64,000 bases of DNA from Cognatundibacterium curvum (lineage in GTDB: Bacteria > Pseudomonadota > Gammaproteobacteria > Burkholderiales > Burkholderiaceae_D): NCBI RefSeq assembly GCF_014284235.1, contig NZ_JACOGD010000009.1, positions 96,078 to 160,077 of the forward strand. The letters are read 5' to 3'. This document shows, in pieces, positions 9,021 to 17,565 of this stretch. The position numbers were made by a program, and so were the translations under genes. Below the pieces are notes generated by a model. That model saw only the letters and a list, made by a program, of their open reading frames with translations. It had not been told where the DNA came from and made no database searches. Numbering within the stretch: the first letter of the stretch is position 1; every line of letters starts with the position of its first letter.

Positions 9021-9536
9021 TTACGGGAAGTGGATCTGTTTCAGCATCATTAATGCCGCGTCGAGTAAGCTGATGATGAACAGGCTAAGGCTGAGGAAAT
9101 GTAAGGCGTGCAGCAAGTTCAAGTGATACTGACGTGGCGTGTTGCTGTGTGTTCGCGCGCAGAACAACAGAAAACTCAGCAGGCAAGTTAGCAGACAATT
9201 TAGCAGGAAAAAAAAGGTGATCAGGTCTTGCAAGCCTGGCGCAAGCTGTTTGTCGTATACGATGAACAGCAGCGCTGGCATCATCACCGCGTAATACAGC
9301 CTATTCTGTCTGACACAGCGCAGCTGGACTGAGCGGCTTTGTTTGCATAGCAGAGTACTGCCAAGGATGAAGAGCAGCAGCAAAGCTGTCAGCGCCGCCA
9401 ATGGCTGATCCGGTAGCGCAAGCGCGAGTGGTGACAGCAGTATGAAACAAGCTGCACAGCGGCGTTTTTCAATACTGGCAGACGCAGACCATGAGGAAAA
9501 AAGCGCAGATTCAACATCAGATTGATGTAGCAACAT
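9021..9536 (-). CDS. hypothetical membrane protein, second gene of the DapA-like operon
   Basis: Protein of 171 residues with about five hydrophobic segments (for example ACFILLSPLALALP and LITFFFLLNCLLTCLLSFLLF) and no recognisable family. Strong RBS CAGGAGAG upstream of ATG 9536. It lies 18 bases downstream of the DapA-like gene and 12 upstream of the unknown soluble protein, in one orientation. No function can be assigned. Confidence 0.65.
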   Translation of the reverse strand: MLLHQSDVESALFSSWSASASIEKRRCAACFILLSPLALALPDQPLAALTALLLLFILGSTLLCKQSRSVQLRCVRQNRLYYAVMMPALLFIVYDKQLAPGLQDLITFFFLLNCLLTCLLSFLLFCARTHSNTPRQYHLNLLHALHFLSLSLFIISLLDAALMMLKQIHFP

Positions 9537-9554
9537 AGTGAACTCTCCTGCCCG

Positions 9555-10514
9555 CTATCGCACTACACAGCTGGGAAAAACCAAGTTAGTCCCGCGCTTT
9601 GCCGGACTGATACCAGTCAGTTGCGGCGCCGGAATTTGCATGAGCTTTTCCAGTTCCCTGGCCAGGTATTGTTTGCCGCTCGCTGACATCGGTGTCATCG
9701 GCAGACGGAATTCTTCTTTAGCCATGCCTAGCAAAGATAAAGCGGCTTTCAGCGGTGCGGGATTAGGTTCGCAATGTAATAAGCGGATCAGCGGAAACAA
9801 TTGTTGAAACAGGATTAATGAGCGTGCCGTTTCACCTTGTCTGATCATGGCATACAGAGCGCAAAACAGGTCAGGGCGGATATGTGCTGCTGCCGAAATG
9901 GCGCCATGGCCACCGATAGAAAGAAAGTCACTCAACAGGTGATCATCGCCACACATTAAGCGCAATGGCGATGTACGCAAAATTCTGGCTGCCTGCTCAA
10001 GCCGGCCGGAACAGTCCTTCATACCGATAATTTGTGGACAATCACTCAGTGCACTCAAGGTACTGGTTTCAATGTGTACGCCGGTACGTGCCGGTATGTT
10101 GTACAGCACTATCGGCTGTTCAGTGGCTTCGCATAATGCGCGGAAATGCAGGGCAATTCCTTCTTGTGAAGGACGCACATAAGCGGGAGTAGAAATCAGA
10201 TAGGCGTCGGGAGGGGTGCCGAATTTTTCCAGACGCGTCAGTTTTTCTGCGACACGCTGGGTGTAGCTGCCACCTATCCCCATCATGACGGGAAAACCGA
10301 CCGGAACGACATCCTGTACTGCGGCCAGTATCTGGGCTTTTTCCCCCTCCGATAACATAGACGCTTCACCGGTCGAGCCGCAGACCACTAAGCCACTCAC
10401 GCCGGCAGAAAAATAATGGCCTGCCAGTTTCTGTAAGGCCGGAACATCGACTTCAGCACCGGAAATGGGCGTAATTAAGGGTATCCAGATACCTTGCATT
10501 TGTTTCATAGTCAT
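9555..10514 (-). CDS. DapA/DHDPS family aldolase
   Basis: Class I aldolase of 319 residues in the dihydrodipicolinate synthase/N-acetylneuraminate lyase family. Key residues are in place: GSTGEA (46-51), YNIPARTG with catalytic Tyr138, and the Schiff-base lysine 166 in GMKDCSG. The family forms a TIM barrel, usually ~290 residues; this one has ~25 extra C-terminal residues. It may be 4-hydroxy-tetrahydrodipicolinate synthase (lysine pathway), but the operon (two unknown genes) and the Ser in place of the usual Thr in GTTGE leave room for a paralogue with another pyruvate-dependent substrate. Start: ATG 10514 or the ATG two codons later; GGAAAA precedes. Confidence 0.85.
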   Translation of the reverse strand: MTMKQMQGIWIPLITPISGAEVDVPALQKLAGHYFSAGVSGLVVCGSTGEASMLSEGEKAQILAAVQDVVPVGFPVMMGIGGSYTQRVAEKLTRLEKFGTPPDAYLISTPAYVRPSQEGIALHFRALCEATEQPIVLYNIPARTGVHIETSTLSALSDCPQIIGMKDCSGRLEQAARILRTSPLRLMCGDDHLLSDFLSIGGHGAISAAAHIRPDLFCALYAMIRQGETARSLILFQQLFPLIRLLHCEPNPAPLKAALSLLGMAKEEFRLPMTPMSASGKQYLARELEKLMQIPAPQLTGISPAKRGTNLVFPSCVVR

Positions 10515-10564
10515 TTTTCCTTTTGTCTGCCAGTGGTCTGTTACTTGTGTTTTTTCGTCAGGCT

Positions 10565-10885
10565 CTAATATCTCTCAACAAAAATCTGTGAAATTTTTCC
10601 GAATTCAGCACTGGGCAATTCGCGCATTAAGAGCGGAAAAAATATCTTGACTTCGCTACTGATCAGAAATCGGGTAGCGCAACCATGATCCGCAGTTTGG
10701 GTACGCAGATAATTCAGCTGCTGCCCGCATAGCTGTATCAATAGCGCGCGCAGCCTTTGCTGATTGCACTGTGCAACAACAATTTGCGTCAGATAAAGTG
10801 CTCTCTTTTTGCTATTCCTGCGCTGCATATGCGCCGCCGATGCTGGCAGTTGCAGATCAGGCATAGTGCTGGCTGGTGCTTGCAT
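10565..10885 (-). CDS. possible small protein upstream of the DapA-like gene
   Basis: Frame of 106 codons ending 50 bases before the DapA-like gene, same strand. Residues ~30-100 alternate predicted strands and helices (LYLTQIVVAQ, RLRALLIQLCG, FLISSEVKIFFPLLMRELP) like a small ferredoxin-fold or ACT-like domain. There is no good RBS at any candidate ATG (10885, 10864, 10828). I do not recognise the family; real gene status is uncertain. Confidence 0.4.
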   Translation of the reverse strand: MQAPASTMPDLQLPASAAHMQRRNSKKRALYLTQIVVAQCNQQRLRALLIQLCGQQLNYLRTQTADHGCATRFLISSEVKIFFPLLMRELPSAEFGKISQIFVERY

Positions 10886-11115
10886 ACATGACTCATGTGA
10901 ACGGGTGATGCTGACAAGAGAACGATATGCAAATTCATATAAAAATTGGCTAAAAACCAGCAGGTGAGATATAAAGCTTTTGTTAAGGCTGGCATCAACA
11001 ACTCTGTGGGTTCAGGTGTAACGGGACAGCGCTGTTTCAGGTCGGTTCTGATTTGAGTACCTGATCCCAAATCACATGCAGGCCTATCATCTACGCAATA
11101 AGGAAACCAATACAA

Positions 11116-12111
11116 ATGCGCCATCTAATGCTGAGTAAGAAAAATATATTGCAACTGTTGACCCTGTTGTTGACGCTGACTTGCCTGCTGCCCGGCGCAC
11201 GCGCACAAGGCAGCGAGCAGGCGATTTCGCTGGATACTGGCAGCGGGATATTGCAAGCTAGCCTGATACTTCCGGCACAGCCTAAGCCTGCGCCCGTCGT
11301 GCTCTTGATTTCCGGCTCAGGCCCGACCGACAGGGACGGCAATTCGTTGGGGCTGCCCGGTAAAAACAATAGTTTGCGGCTGGTGGCTGAGCAATTGGCA
11401 GAAGCGGGTTTTGCTACCGTGCGCTACGACAAACGCGGTGTGGCCGCCAGTCTGGCCGCGGGTAGCTCGGAATCTGCGTTACGGTTTGAAAACTATGTCG
11501 ATGATGCTGCCGCCTGGCTCGCATATTTGAAGGCAGATACCAGGTTTTCTAAGGTCGCTGTGATGGGGCATAGTGAGGGCGCTTCTATCGCCGTGCTGGC
11601 AGCGCAAAAGCAGGCTGTGCATGCGCTGGTGGCAATCGCCGGCGTTGCGCAGAATCCGGCTGATGTTATTCGTTTGCAGTTACAGGCCAGTGGCATGCCT
11701 GCTGACTTGCTGGCGCAGGCGAACGAGGCACTCAGCAGTCTGAAGGAAGGCAAGACCGTGTCCGATGCCCCGGCAGCCCTCGCAGCATTATTTCGCCCCA
11801 GTGTGCAGCCGTTTTTGATTTCCTGGTTCCGCTATACACCGGCACAGGAAATCGCGCGTTTGCAGTTGCCGGTGCTGATTGTGCAGGGCGATCATGATAT
11901 CCAGGTTGGCACCGAACAGGCGCAGGCGCTGAAAGCAGCTTTACCTGCTGCGCGAATGGAAATCATCAGCGGTATGAACCATGTGCTCAAGCTGGCACCG
12001 GCTGAGCGCGCGAGTAATATCGCCACTTATATGAACCCGGAATTGCCACTCGCACCGCGCCTGCTGCCGGTGTTAAAAGATTTTCTGAATCCGCTCATGA
12101 CACCCCCCTGA
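11116..12111 (+). CDS. secreted alpha/beta hydrolase
   Basis: Serine hydrolase of 331 residues. A signal peptide (ILQLLTLLLTLTCLLPGARA) precedes an alpha/beta-hydrolase fold with oxyanion segment LLISGSGPTDRDGNS, nucleophile elbow GHSEG (Ser153), acid in VQGDHDIQV and catalytic His in GMNHVLK. Likely a periplasmic esterase or peptidase-like hydrolase; substrate unknown. RBS AAGGAAAC. Monocistronic, followed by an unrelated gene after 130 bases. Confidence 0.88.
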   Translation: MRHLMLSKKNILQLLTLLLTLTCLLPGARAQGSEQAISLDTGSGILQASLILPAQPKPAPVVLLISGSGPTDRDGNSLGLPGKNNSLRLVAEQLAEAGFATVRYDKRGVAASLAAGSSESALRFENYVDDAAAWLAYLKADTRFSKVAVMGHSEGASIAVLAAQKQAVHALVAIAGVAQNPADVIRLQLQASGMPADLLAQANEALSSLKEGKTVSDAPAALAALFRPSVQPFLISWFRYTPAQEIARLQLPVLIVQGDHDIQVGTEQAQALKAALPAARMEIISGMNHVLKLAPAERASNIATYMNPELPLAPRLLPVLKDFLNPLMTPP

Positions 12112-12244
12112 GCTGTAAGCAGCTATTGCACTGCAATGTAAGTTTCCTGAAATTTGCAACATTCCTGATTGCTAAAGCGCGCTGATCACCTTAGTATTGT
12201 TGCTACAAAAATGTGCATTTCCATACGGAAAAACAGGAGACAGC

Positions 12245-13069
12245 ATGAGCGACCAGGCACAGGGCAGAGGCGGCGACAGCGCGCCGCCGGATATTCGTAC
12301 TATCATCGATAAAGAGTCTCCGTTCCCGCCCGTGCGCCGGGTCGGGATGTTCAGGGCGCTACGTTGGTTACAAGCTGGCTGGCAGGATTTTCGTGCCTCG
12401 GGTGCCACCAGCATTTTCTACGGCATTTGCTTCGCGCTCATGGGCATGGTGCTGAAGCTGGTGCTGCACAATGCACCCGAATATGTATCGGCACTCAGCT
12501 GTGGATTTTTACTGATCGGTCCCTTGCTGGCGCTGGGTTTATACGACATCAGCCGCCGTATGGAAAATCAGCGTTCAGGCTTGCTCGGCAGTGTGTTTTC
12601 TATGCGTGGCCGCTGGAGCAATATCGGCGTACTGGCGCTGGTATTGGCCGTTATCATGATGGTCTGGGCGCGCGCCTCGCTGGTGATTTTTGCGCTGTTC
12701 TATAACAAGGGCATGCCCAGCATGCAAAGCTTTCTGAGCCAATTATTCTCGCTCGACCACCTGGAATTTGTGCTGGTCTATGCCTGCATAGGCGCGGTAT
12801 TCGCCAGCATCGTATTTGCGATTTCCTGGGTCTCGATACCGCTGATGCTGGACCGCGACACCGATGCGATTACCGCCATGATTATCAGCTGCGTCTCGCT
12901 GTTCATCAATGTACCGGCCTGCCTGTTCTGGGGACTATGCATCGTGGCGGCCGTGGTGATCGGCATGATGAGCTGGAATCTGGGGCTGATCATCCTGATA
13001 CCCGTCATCGGCCATGCGACCTGGCACGCCTACAAGGATGTGGTTGGTCACCCCGGTGACCGCAGCTAG
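12245..13069 (+). CDS. DUF2189 integral membrane protein
   Basis: Protein of 274 residues with a soluble N-terminus (~60 residues) and about six transmembrane helices; it matches my memory of the DUF2189 family, common in betaproteobacteria and of unknown function. ATG 12245 is chosen for its RBS (CAGGAGACAGC). The stop TAG (13067-13069) is part of the CTAG duplication flanking the MITE-like element just downstream, so the element landed exactly at the end of this gene without changing the product. Confidence 0.85.
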   Translation: MSDQAQGRGGDSAPPDIRTIIDKESPFPPVRRVGMFRALRWLQAGWQDFRASGATSIFYGICFALMGMVLKLVLHNAPEYVSALSCGFLLIGPLLALGLYDISRRMENQRSGLLGSVFSMRGRWSNIGVLALVLAVIMMVWARASLVIFALFYNKGMPSMQSFLSQLFSLDHLEFVLVYACIGAVFASIVFAISWVSIPLMLDRDTDAITAMIISCVSLFINVPACLFWGLCIVAAVVIGMMSWNLGLIILIPVIGHATWHAYKDVVGHPGDRS

Positions 13070-13337
13070 GGCCTGTTAACCTTTAAATTACGTGTGCGAA
13101 AGGGGTAAAACAGTTGCAGGGCTAGGCGCAGCCCGCGCAGCAGTGTGATCACTGTCAGCGGGATGCAACAACGCCATGCGGCTGTTTTACTCCTTTCCCT
13201 CCGGGTTCAAGCCAAAACGCGTGCTGGACTGCGTTGCGTGTCTTGTCAGGGGCACCAGCCCTGACTGCGACACACGCCTTGCCAGCCCACGTTTTGGTTT
13301 GAACGCATCTCGCAATTTAAAGGTTAACAGGCCCTAG
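13066..13337. mobile_element. 264-bp MITE-like element with CTAG target duplication
   Basis: Non-coding element at 13070-13333 with perfect terminal inverted repeats of about 20 bases beginning GGCCTGTTAACC, flanked on both sides by CTAG (13066-13069 and 13334-13337), which reads as a 4-bp target duplication of the YTAR type used by IS5-group elements. The interior folds into two arms: 13098-13113 pairs with 13182-13197 (15 of 16), and 13205-13227 pairs with 13282-13304 (about 20 of 23), the latter enclosing a GTCAGGG/CCCTGAC hairpin. It has no transposase and would need one in trans. The transposon family is inferred only from the flank. Confidence 0.8.
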
Positions 13338-13368
13338 TTACACCCACTCCGGATTCGTGCAGGCAGCC

Positions 13369-13863
13369 TCAGTAAGGGCTGCCGTCCTTGTGGCTGAAGC
13401 GCCACTGACCATCTATCATCGTCGCCTGTAAATCATCGTCGGGATAACTGACCTGATCTCCGGCACTGCGGTCACCCACTTCCAGATACACCACATCCTG
13501 TTCAGTCAGATTAATCAGCTGATGCGCATTACCGCTGCCAGCCTGAAAGCCTGCGCACATACCCGGTGCCAGTTGGGTCAGGCCTTCATCCGTTTTCAAA
13601 CTGGGATGACCGCTGATGATGTAGATGAATTCATCCTGCAGTGAGTGAGCGTGACGTAAGGCCGATATCGCACCCGGTGCCAGCCGCGTCAGATTCACGC
13701 CAAACTGATTTAAGCCAAACAGCGTTCCTAAGGGCTGCTTGCTGCGGCCCTCCATTAACAGAGAAAACTGTTCCGGGTACAGCGATTTGACGGTACGCAA
13801 AGGCGCACTGTCGGCGACAATTGCCAAGGGTAAGCCGGATGGCTGGTTTGCTGGTGTAGACAT
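13369..13863 (-). CDS. cupin domain protein
   Basis: Protein of 164 residues with one cupin barrel: motif 1 around LRHAHSLQDEFIYIISGHP supplies two His and a Glu for metal binding; motif 2 around GMCAGFQAGSGNAHQLINLT supplies a third His. Such proteins are small metal-dependent enzymes or binding proteins; the substrate is unknown. ATG 13863 has RBS GAGGAG; an in-frame ATG at 13878 overlaps this RBS. It stands alone on the minus strand. Confidence 0.82.
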   Translation of the reverse strand: MSTPANQPSGLPLAIVADSAPLRTVKSLYPEQFSLLMEGRSKQPLGTLFGLNQFGVNLTRLAPGAISALRHAHSLQDEFIYIISGHPSLKTDEGLTQLAPGMCAGFQAGSGNAHQLINLTEQDVVYLEVGDRSAGDQVSYPDDDLQATMIDGQWRFSHKDGSPY

Positions 13864-13990
13864 ACTTGTGCTCCTCATGGGACGAATTTGGTCAGTGTTG
13901 ATGGTGCAGATTTGCATATGATATGCGATTTTTTTTCGCCGCATCCGCGCTTGAGAAGCTGCGCAACTGATCCAAGGCAGCAGATAAGAA

Positions 13991-14020
13991 AAAAGCCCGG
14001 TCAGCGCAATGACCGGGCTT
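13991..14020 (-). terminator. rho-independent terminator of the Tricorn-like gene
   Basis: Perfect 11-bp stem AAGCCCGGTCA/TGACCGGGCTT with a 6-base loop; on the minus strand it runs into TTTTTT. It lies 35 bases beyond the protease stop. Confidence 0.92.
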
Positions 14021-14054
14021 GTTGCTGATGCAGACTTAGCTTCTGGCAGCAGGT

Positions 14055-17000
14055 TTACTTCAGCGGTGGTATCGCTTGCGGCTGCAAAGCTTTAACGGGC
14101 TGCTCTTTGAGTTTGTCGCTCAGCATGCGGATGGCTGTTTCCAGTTGCTGATCCTGGCCTTTGAAGGTGGCATGTGGCAGGTTTTCCACTTCCACATCCG
14201 GTGCCACGCCTGTGCCTTCCACCAGCCACTGGCCATCCATGCTGAACTGTGCAGTTTCAGCGGCACGTATCATGCCGCCATCCAGCAATGCATTATTGTC
14301 GGACAGCCAGACTCCGGCACCGGCAGTGCGTTTACCTACCAGCGGGCCGAGCTTGAGTGCCTTGATACCGGCCGCAAATGTCTCACCATCCGAGTAAGTC
14401 AACTCATCCACCAGCACCACCAGATGACCTCGGAAAGTCTGCTGCATATTGGTGTAAGGCGAGGTACCGGCACGTGACCAGAAGGCCCAGGTTTTACGCA
14501 AGAGTTTTTCTATGATCCAGCTGTCGATATTGCCGCCACGATTACGGCGCACATCGATGATCAGGCCATCACGTTCCACATTGGCATAAAACTCGCGCGC
14601 AAATGCATCGATGTCCTGCGCTCCCATCGCACGCAGATGCAGATAGCCTATCTTGCCATTCGAAGCTTGTTGTACCCGCGCTGCACGGCTTTGTTCCCAG
14701 TCGCTGTAACGCAGATTGGCATGCTTCATCATGCTGACCGGATGCACGATCACCTGATGCGGCGCCTGGTTACCACGCTGGACTTGCAATAACACTTGCT
14801 TGTCGGCCTGATTCAACAGCAGGTCAGAAATATCGCGTGCTTCTTTCGTGCTCTGACCATTCACTGCCAGGATCACATCGCCTTCTTTGATATTCACGTC
14901 AGGGCGATCTAAGGGCGAGCGCTCATTCGGCAAATCCGGTTCGCTGCGGTAGATGTGTTCTATCTGGTAGCCTTGCGCATTGCGGCTCAATACTGCGCCG
15001 AGTGAGGCCGGAGTGCCTTCGCTGGCTGCGCGGCGCAAGTCACCGGGGCGGAATTGTGAGTGCAGGGTGCCGACTTCGCTGACCATTTGTGCCAGCAGGT
15101 CATTGAGTTCGGCACGGTCAGTCACACGCTCTGCCAGCGGCGTATATTTGTCGCGTACCTTGAGCCAGTTGACGCCGCGCATCTGAGTGTCGAACAGGTA
15201 GTCGCGATGCATACGCCAGGCGTCGCCCAGCATTTGCTTCCATTCCAGCTTAGGATCGGATGGGAAGCTCCAGTCCTGCACGCTGACTTTGGCTTTGCTG
15301 ATGTCATTCGGGATTTTTGCACCGGCATCGACGATCAGGAATTCACCTGCGCTATTGCGCAACATAATACGCTTTTTATCCGCCGACAAATCATACTGAC
15401 GGATGCCGCTGGCGTAGACTTCTGCGGTTGCGCCCTGTTTGCTGAAGGCGATGGTTTTCAGGCTGGAGCGATCATCGGTTTCACGCTCGAGTACATATAA
15501 GCGTTTGTCATCGACTGCCAGCTGATGGTAGTTACCCGCACTGACAGGAACCTGATACAGCCGGTCTGCCAGACCTGCGTATTCAATCGCAGGAATTGCA
15601 GCACGCCCCGCAGGTTTGGCTGCGGCTTTGTCGGTGTTTTTGTCGCTGCCGGTTTTCTCGGCGCTTTTTTCGCTGTCTGCCGCTTTCGGTTCCGCTTTTT
15701 CTTCTGCTTTCGGGGCGGACTTGTTCAGCTCATCATCTGCTTTGAATGCAAAACGGTTTTTCGCCTGCAGTGCCAGTGCATATATGCCTGTGCGTTTGTC
15801 GAAGGCCGGGCCCATATTACGGTCACCCCAGGGGGAACGGTTTGCTACCTGGAAGTTACGCTCAGACAGGAAATACAGCCATTGTCCATCTGGCGAAAAT
15901 ACCGGCGATTGCGATTCAAAGCGGTCGCTGGTGACGAAATGCAGCTGACGGGTATCGAGCGCATATAAGGCGATCTGATTGCGTTTAATGCTGGTTGCAG
16001 AACGCACGATCGCCAGGGTTTTTGAGTCCGGTGACCAGACGATTTCTGCATGATTACCGGCACCTGCTTTGCCTGCATCATCGATCAGCTGATTCTGTCT
16101 GGTGTTCAGATCGAGCAGCCATAAGCGCCCGCGCTTATCGGTGTGCGCCAGATGTTTGCCATCCGGTGCAGGGAAAATTTGCAAGCGGTGGAAGTCGCTG
16201 TCTTTGGTCAGTTGCTCGGCTTTACCGATGCCATTGGCCGGAAATTTCCAGATTTCGTTTTCACCGGTGGTATCAACGATGGCGAATACAGACTGATCAT
16301 CATGCGAGAACACGGCGGCGCGTGCGCGTGCCTGTTCCGGTATTGCCAGATCGATGCGGCGCTGATTGCCGAGTCCGGCAATAGTGACTTTGCCACGCGC
16401 GGTGAACATCAGTTTTTCTGACTTGCCAGCCAATTCGGTATCGGTCAGATAATCCAGCGGTGCACGGATCAGGCGTTTTCTTTGCTGATCAAAATCCGAC
16501 ACCAGATCGATATTAACTGTGCGGTCGGCCTTGGCGCTGAGGTCGAATACATGCAGGTCCGCACCCAGCTGATACACGATTTTGCCATCGCCCAGGCTGG
16601 CGCTGCGTACATCCCAGTCCTGATGGCTGGTGAGTGCCTTGGCATCGCTGCCATCCGGATTGGCGCTCCACACATTGAATGCGCCGTTACGGTCGCTGAC
16701 AAAATACAGGCGGCCTTGCCACCACATCGGGCGACGGTTATTACTGTTTTCATTACCGGCCAGACGGACGGCTTCCTGTTTGCTTTGCAGATCAAAACGC
16801 CATAACTGGGCGATTGCACCGCCACGGTAATGTTTGGCATTGTCATTGGTCATTTGCAGACCAAAGCGGGTGAAATACAGATAACGGCCGCTGTCATCCA
16901 GCACCGCCTCATTGGCATCGGCAACCGGGAAAATCCGGCGTTCCTGTGTTTTTGGATTGACCGCCGCAATCACGCGGTGTGCGTTAGGGCCGGTACTGTT

Positions 17001-17372
17001 GAGCGTACTGATCAAGACTTCACCCTGCGCGGTCCAGCCCAGTACATGCACCACATCGTTATCAAAGCTGATGCGCTTAGGCAGGCCACCCTGCAAAGGC
17101 ATGACATACGCCTCAGTCGCGCCTTCATAGGAAGCGGCAAATGCCAGCCACATGCCATCTTTGGATACGGCTGGCTGGATTTCCGCTGCCGGATGGGTAG
17201 TCAGACGCTGCGCCTGACCGCCTTGCAAGCCAACCTTCCATAAATCGCCTTCTGCCGTGAACACCACGGTATCTGCATGGACGGTAGGGAAGCGGTAATA
17301 GCCGGGGGCAGCGACAGCACTGCTGACCAGACCGCTGAGGGCGAGAGTAAGTGCGATGTTGGACAATTTCAT
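14055..17372 (-). CDS. Tricorn-like S41 family serine protease
   Basis: Very large secreted peptidase of 1105 residues: signal peptide (IALTLALSGLVSSAVA), then a TolB/WD-like beta-propeller region with repeated 'spDGk.laf' blades (~30-600), a low-complexity Lys/Ala/Glu linker, a Tricorn C1 domain, a PDZ domain (around LNIKEGDVILAVNGQ), and the S41 protease core. Catalytic marks are the His in VGTLHSQF, Ser in DELTYSDGE and Glu near VEGTGVAPDVE. Start at ATG 17372, which opens the signal peptide; a longer in-frame extension to 17426 would mask it. Likely degrades peptides in the periplasm. Divergent from the GH44 gene. Confidence 0.93.
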   Translation of the reverse strand: MKLSNIALTLALSGLVSSAVAAPGYYRFPTVHADTVVFTAEGDLWKVGLQGGQAQRLTTHPAAEIQPAVSKDGMWLAFAASYEGATEAYVMPLQGGLPKRISFDNDVVHVLGWTAQGEVLISTLNSTGPNAHRVIAAVNPKTQERRIFPVADANEAVLDDSGRYLYFTRFGLQMTNDNAKHYRGGAIAQLWRFDLQSKQEAVRLAGNENSNNRRPMWWQGRLYFVSDRNGAFNVWSANPDGSDAKALTSHQDWDVRSASLGDGKIVYQLGADLHVFDLSAKADRTVNIDLVSDFDQQRKRLIRAPLDYLTDTELAGKSEKLMFTARGKVTIAGLGNQRRIDLAIPEQARARAAVFSHDDQSVFAIVDTTGENEIWKFPANGIGKAEQLTKDSDFHRLQIFPAPDGKHLAHTDKRGRLWLLDLNTRQNQLIDDAGKAGAGNHAEIVWSPDSKTLAIVRSATSIKRNQIALYALDTRQLHFVTSDRFESQSPVFSPDGQWLYFLSERNFQVANRSPWGDRNMGPAFDKRTGIYALALQAKNRFAFKADDELNKSAPKAEEKAEPKAADSEKSAEKTGSDKNTDKAAAKPAGRAAIPAIEYAGLADRLYQVPVSAGNYHQLAVDDKRLYVLERETDDRSSLKTIAFSKQGATAEVYASGIRQYDLSADKKRIMLRNSAGEFLIVDAGAKIPNDISKAKVSVQDWSFPSDPKLEWKQMLGDAWRMHRDYLFDTQMRGVNWLKVRDKYTPLAERVTDRAELNDLLAQMVSEVGTLHSQFRPGDLRRAASEGTPASLGAVLSRNAQGYQIEHIYRSEPDLPNERSPLDRPDVNIKEGDVILAVNGQSTKEARDISDLLLNQADKQVLLQVQRGNQAPHQVIVHPVSMMKHANLRYSDWEQSRAARVQQASNGKIGYLHLRAMGAQDIDAFAREFYANVERDGLIIDVRRNRGGNIDSWIIEKLLRKTWAFWSRAGTSPYTNMQQTFRGHLVVLVDELTYSDGETFAAGIKALKLGPLVGKRTAGAGVWLSDNNALLDGGMIRAAETAQFSMDGQWLVEGTGVAPDVEVENLPHATFKGQDQQLETAIRMLSDKLKEQPVKALQPQAIPPLK

Positions 17373-17526
17373 AGTCGTTGTAATGGTTGGTATGACTGAC
17401 AAAAAAACATCTTCAAGTTGCAACAAGACCCGGGACTTTTTACAGATAAGGTAAGAAGTGTTACCGAAGTGTAATAAAAGTTGATGCAGAGAAACTTGGT
17501 GTTTATAACGTCCTCCGAATGCAAAG

Positions 17527-17543
17527 AGTTTCCATGTGGAAAT
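17527..17543. promoter_or_regulatory. small palindrome upstream of GH44 gene
   Basis: GTTTCCATGTGGAAAT, an inverted repeat (TTTCCA/TGGAAA, 2-base centre) about 25 bases before the glycosidase ATG; could be an operator, but no regulator gene is adjacent. Confidence 0.3.
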
Positions 17544-17565
17544 TAGCAGCTAACCGGAGAGTGAG

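Noticed and set aside
13205..13304. MITE interior as a tRNA gene because of GGTTCAAGCC
   Set aside because: The motif sits in a long simple hairpin; no anticodon, D arm or acceptor pairing fits.
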